Program-made: the position numbers and the translations under genes | Notes under the pieces: generated by a model | Seen by the model: the letters and a program-made list of their open reading frames with translations, nothing else | The model's database searches: none | What the model was told of the DNA's origin: nothing | Assembly: GCF_029867415.1 (NCBI RefSeq) | Contig: NC_081184.1 | Coordinates: forward strand, 105,757,692 to 105,821,691 | Source: Vicia villosa | Taxonomy: Eukaryota > Streptophyta > Magnoliopsida > Fabales > Fabaceae | Direction of reading: 5' to 3' | Length of the DNA stretch: 64,000 bases | Part shown: positions 59,880 through 64,000 of the stretch, piece after piece | How positions within the stretch are numbered: the first letter of the stretch is position 1 | How the letters are laid out: every line of letters starts with the position of its first letter

Positions 59880-60821
59880 CTTCATCACTTGAATTATGGG
59901 ATGCTATCAATGCCTTGCTTGCACGATCTTAGTCTAAAGATGAACTTATTTCATTGTAATCTCATGCTACATATGTTTTCTTTGTCTTTTGTCCTTTTGC
60001 TCTTGAGTTTATCCTTTCTTTTCTTAAGAACTTTTCAAACTTATTGATAAGATCGTCGTCTTCATCACAAATGGACTCATCCTCTTTATTTCTATCATGA
60101 TTTTTTTACTCTAGTTTTTAAGGCAAAACTTTTTGAATTCTTTCTTTCATCTTCAAGCCTTTCTAGTTTTTCCAAGTTATATCTCGTGTTCTTGAAGTTT
60201 ACCGAACAATGTTGCAGAAGACAATTTTGAAAGACTATTCTTTTCTGAAATAGTCATTACCTTTGGTTTCCAAGCTTTTGTCAAATATCTAAGCACATTT
60301 AGATTTAATTCATCATTTGTAAAACTTTTACCGAGAGCCATCAAATGATTTGCTAAATAACTAAATCTCTTTTGCAGATCAAGAATAAATTCATGGGGCT
60401 ACATTCTAAAAGTTTCATATTCTTGTGATAAAGTGTTTAGTTTAATTCTTTTAATATCTACCATGCCTTCATGTGTGACTTCTAAAGTATCTCAAATCTC
60501 CTTTGTTAATTTACAATGAGATATACAGAAGAATTCATCCATACATATGGTTGATTGAAGCATGTTCTTTGCCTTCTTGTCAAATAGGACTTTCTTTTTA
60601 ACAACATCATTCTAAGAGCCTTTTAATTTTCCTTATTCTACATTATTGATTATCGTCTTAGGAACGTATGGACCATTTTCAACAGCATCTCAAATATCAT
60701 CTCCTTGTCCCTTAAGATACGATTGCATGCGAATTTTCCAAAAATCATAATATTCACCGAAAAAGCATGTAAGTTTGTTGTTACTACCACCATCTCTAAA
60801 AACTAGATTTGCAGAAGCCAT
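59880..60821 (-). pseudogene. Ty1/copia gag, degenerate
   Basis: The minus strand from ATG at 60821 encodes MASANLVFRDGGSNN, then FFGEYYDFWKIRMQSYL, then LQKRFSYLANHLMALGKSF and LTKAWKPKVMTISE, the pattern of copia Gag (UBN2-type domain). Several in-frame stops interrupt it, many consistent with C-to-T or G-to-A changes. Just upstream is a degenerate initiator-Met primer site (minus, about 60869-60850) and an LTR end at 60870. The downstream pol is missing: at 59871 the sequence reverts to chromovirus. Confidence 0.8.
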
Positions 60822-60869
60822 CTTCTGGATCATAGGAGCAAGTTACTTACAACCTTCTTTGATAGCAAT

Positions 60870-61010
60870 TGTAAGTATGATAGTGCACCTAAAAGGGGGG
60901 TGAATTAGTTGTTTAGAAAATTTAAAGAAAAATAACAAACTTTTTCCTTGGAATTTGACTGCTTTTACTTTTACTAGTTTATGAAAATGAAGTTATGAGT
61001 TATTTTTCGG
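60870..61010 (-). mobile_element. Copia LTR, inner end fragment
   Basis: The plus strand starts TGTAAGTATGATAGTGCACC and continues AAAAGGGGGGTGAATTAG, matching the left end of the solo LTR at 38966. In minus orientation this is the end of the 5' LTR adjoining the primer site of the gag relic. It is truncated on the right near the LINE. Confidence 0.75.
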
Positions 61011-61014
61011 GTTT

Positions 61015-62997
61015 AAGAGTTGGGAGCTTAGTGGTCCGGTTCTGAGGGCTCAGGAGCTAGGCCTTTATTATGGATTTAGAGTTTGGAATTCCGGGTGGTT
61101 AGTGTCTCACCATTAGTATGCAAATGACACTCTTCTAGTGGTTGATCCATCCCTAGATAACTTATAATGCATTAAGGCTATTATTGGTGGTTTTGAGAGG
61201 GTTTTGGGTTTTCACTTCATCTTCTTCAAAATTAGTATTATCGGGATTAATGTAGATCGTGTCTTTCTTACTTCAGTCAGAGACTTTCTTCATTATGAGA
61301 TAGATTTTCTTCCTCTTAAGTATCTTGGCCTTCTAGTGGGGACCAAATTCTGCCTTGAGTCTACTCGGGACCCTCTAGTTTCTCTGTTGTACAAAAGACT
61401 CAACTCTTGGAAGCATAGATATGTGAGTCTGAGGGTAAAGTGATTATCCTTAATTTAATGCTTAGCTTTATTCCTATCTTCTTCGTGTCCTTTTTTAAAA
61501 TGCTTGCTTTGGCTTGGAAGAAGATTTTGGCTTTAAAAAGAATATTTATTTGGTGAAGGTGAATAATATTTTCAAGATTCCTTGGGTGAATTGGGATGAT
61601 GTTTGTAAGTCTAAAAGTAGAAGTGGGTTAGGAGTGAGGGATCTTCGACTGGTTAATTTTCTTTCCTGTCGAAGTGGAGATGGAGGTTGCTTGTAGAGGA
61701 TTCAGGGTTATGGAGGGATATTCTGATAACTAGATACAAAGATACCTTGATCTCATCTTTTAGTGGATATAGGGCTAGTTTATTTAATTATTCTTTGTCT
61801 TGTTGGAAAGAGATATCATACCTGGGGATAAAAGAGGAATGTAGCTCAAATTGGTTATCTGGTGGAATTTCTTGGAAAGTAGAATCGGGTCTTCAGAATT
61901 CTTTTTGGTATAATCCTTGCTTAGGTAACACACCCTTAAAATATAAGTATCTTGGTATATTCTCTAATTCTTTCCGTAAAGTAGGTTTGGTAGGCGAGAT
62001 AGGGTGGATTCTCAATAGGGTCCTGACCTGGGACTTTAGATGGATGAACTATTTTTTTGAGGAGTTGCATGCCTTGCTTAGAGATGTTATACTTACCATG
62101 GACAATGATAAGTGGATTTAGAAGCATCATAGTGATAGTACTTTTTTGTGGATTCTAGTTATCTCGCTCAATAGGGGAGTTTGACTTCTTCTATGACAAC
62201 ACTTTCATTTCAGAGTCATATTCTTTCCCTTATTTGGAGTATTTAGGCCCACCTAAGATCTTGGTTTTTTCCTGGTAGTTATTGCAGGATACATTCCCTT
62301 CCAGAGTGAACTTGTTTAGAATTGGGGTGTTATCAGACTTTAGTGGGCTTTCTTATCCTTTTTGCGGGTTTATGACTGAGACTGCTTCTTACATTTTTAT
62401 TACTTGTGAGATAGCCTCATCAGTTTGGTATAGAGTTTTTAGGTGGTTGGGGTGGCAGGTAGTTATTCATCAAGATCTTAGGCCGTTTTTTGAGTTTTTT
62501 TCTTTCTTTAGGAAGTAAGATTAAGTATAAGGGTGGTTATCTAATGATTTGGCATGTTATAATCTGGTATATTTAGAAAAGTCCAAAATGACGTCATATT
62601 TAATTGAGTAAAAAAATGGAGCTATAAAGTATATTTTTGGCTTCTAACTAGTTTTTGGGTAGGTCGAGGAAAAACTCTTGCACCTTCACAAATTGGCCTC
62701 AGAACCTTGTCCTCTACCTAAACCTATAGCAGAATAAGACTCCGCTCTGTTTCAGAGCATGGTAGAGGATGTTCTTTTCCACTTTTGTGGCATCTGGTCT
62801 GTTGATGGTGGATCTGGTTAGTTTGAGCTCTATCTTGTGAGTATCTTGGCGGTTCACATGGTTCAAGACTTCTAGTTTGTTACAGTATTTTTTTATTTTT
62901 ATCTTATTTTTGGGCACCACTTGTGCTTTATGTTTTTTGTTGTATCTTGATATTATTTCTTTATTAAAATATTTTTTGTCCTTAAAAAAAGGAATAT
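61015..62997 (+). pseudogene. LINE (L1-type) ORF2 3' part and tail
   Basis: RT sequence runs from about 61015. The catalytic box reads YAND at 61117-61128 (first Asp changed to Asn) and is preceded by a TAG (61114). Then come FLPLKYLGLLVGTKF (61301-61350) and LNSWKHRYVSLRVK, as in plant LINE RTs. A zf-RVT-like region lies at 62282-62518 (FPSRVNLFRIGVL, YPFCGFMTETASYIFITC, VWYRVFRWLGW). The tail ends TTTTGTCCTTAAAAAAA at about 62990, a usual plant LINE end. Frameshifts and stops are frequent. The element is 5'-truncated, as most LINE copies are. Confidence 0.82.
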
Positions 62998-63130
62998 CGT
63001 AAGGTATGATGTACTTAAGAGAATTAGGGAACACCGTAAGGTACTGTGCACTTAAATGGAATATGGAATATTGTAAGGTATCGTTCACTTAAGTGAAATA
63101 CAGTGCATCATAAGGTACAATGCACTTAAA
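62990..63130. repeat. Short degenerate tandem repeat after the LINE tail
   Basis: Four units contain GTAAGGTA or ATAAGGTA followed by CACTTAA or TACTTAA (near 62999, 63038, 63075 and 63109), with a period of about 35-40 bp. Confidence 0.7.
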
Positions 63131-63269
63131 TTGCTTTTAGAGCTTGCAACCCACACAAGTAATTCTATAAATAGAACCCTTGTGAAGAATCTTACACAAT
63201 TGATGAAATTCAGTTTTGAAACCTAATTGTATTATCTCGCTATCTATCTTTTTATCTCCATTATCTCCA

Positions 63270-63637
<368 letters not shown>

Positions 63638-63694
<57 letters not shown>
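63638..63694. repeat. (TA)n between the two foldback elements
   Basis: About 55 bp of uninterrupted TA repeats. Confidence 0.95.
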
Positions 63695-63697
<3 letters not shown>

Positions 63698-63914
63698 GAC
63701 GACTCAAGTGAGAACACTTGGTTATTATGAGAAATGAGAACAATGAATCACGACCATTAAATTTGATTTTAATGGACTGGATTGGTTCCTCTTAATATTT
63801 AATGGACTGGATCTTAGAAAGAGGAACCAATCCAGTCCATTAAAATCAAATTTAATGGCCGTGATTCATTGTTCTCATTTCTCATAATAACCAAGTGTTC
63901 TCACTTGAGTCGTC

Positions 63915-63917
<3 letters not shown>
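63695..63917. mobile_element. Foldback MITE 2, flanked by (TA)n
   Basis: This is a second, unrelated near-perfect inverted repeat. The left arm starts GGGGACGACTCAAGTGAGAA and the right arm ends TTCTCACTTGAGTCGTCCCC, with the central loop near 63800. It is embedded in TA repeats like MITE 1, but its internal sequence is different. Confidence 0.88.

Positions 63918-63979
<62 letters not shown>
63918..63979. repeat. (TA)n then (AC)n microsatellite
   Basis: TA repeats run to about 63959, followed by about 20 bp of AC repeats. Confidence 0.95.
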
Positions 63980-64000
63980 TATATTAAGGTCTTCACTCGA

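Noticed and set aside
62061..63088. Minus-strand ORFs at 61936-62130 and 62714-63088
   Set aside because: They are antisense to the LINE relic and its tail, which explain the region.

Overview
This window is repeat-rich plant nuclear DNA, most likely from a large-genome papilionoid legume of the pea/vetch/lentil group. That assignment is an inference. It rests on several Ogre-type (Ty3/gypsy Tat lineage) elements with 3-5 kb LTRs, their 18-base primer sites beginning TGGCGACT, Athila- and chromovirus-type elements nested in each other, and AT-rich sequence. I see no convincing host gene. Nearly all 64 kb is retrotransposon, and most long ORFs are fragments of gag, pol or LTR.

The layout is a nest, read from termini, primer sites and five exact 5-bp target-site duplications (TSDs). 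Positions 1-5217 are a minus-strand Ogre LTR inside a chromovirus LTR (end at 5548), whose gag pseudogene runs to 6256. There a minus-strand Athila element begins: its 3' LTR is 6257-7305 plus 33924-34325, and its interior is 34326-40578. The Athila LTR is split (TSD ACACG) by a chromovirus solo LTR, S1, spanning 7306-33923. S1 in turn holds a Tat-type element with a degenerate gag (8471-13099), a tandem LTR-interior-LTR-interior Ogre derivative (Ogre-A, 13100-26017) and a Ty1/copia-type element (26198-33280, TSD GTTGT). The Athila pol is interrupted by a copia solo LTR (38966-40311, TSD TTTTC) and a second Athila LTR fragment (40579-41388).

From 41389 to 57856 two convergent C-terminal ORF fragments, possibly from a transposon-associated gene family, flank a second chromovirus solo LTR, S2 (42366-57451, TSD CAAAA). 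S2 contains a complete minus-strand non-autonomous Ogre-type element (Ogre-B, 43100-56083, TSD AATTG) with one gag-like ORF and a 155-bp tandem array. From 58100 to 63000 lie an Ogre-like LTR end, a chromovirus protease/RT relic, a copia gag relic and a LINE relic. The end of the window holds two different near-perfect foldback elements, each embedded in a (TA)n tract.

The most interesting signal is not a gene. Most LTR families here carry their own short dyad-symmetric motif. In four families (Ogre-B, the copia solo LTR, Athila, S1) the motifs come in pairs about 21 bp apart centre to centre, and in three of these the array lies upstream of a TATA box. Separately, the 3' array of Ogre-A (about 24 units of CAACCCAGAGTTG) shows paired, compensatory changes in its two arms, as expected if the dyad or hairpin itself is maintained. 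By-eye LTR comparison gives about 0.4% divergence for Ogre-A, 1.1% for Ogre-B and 5% for the copia element, so the Ogre derivatives are the youngest insertions.
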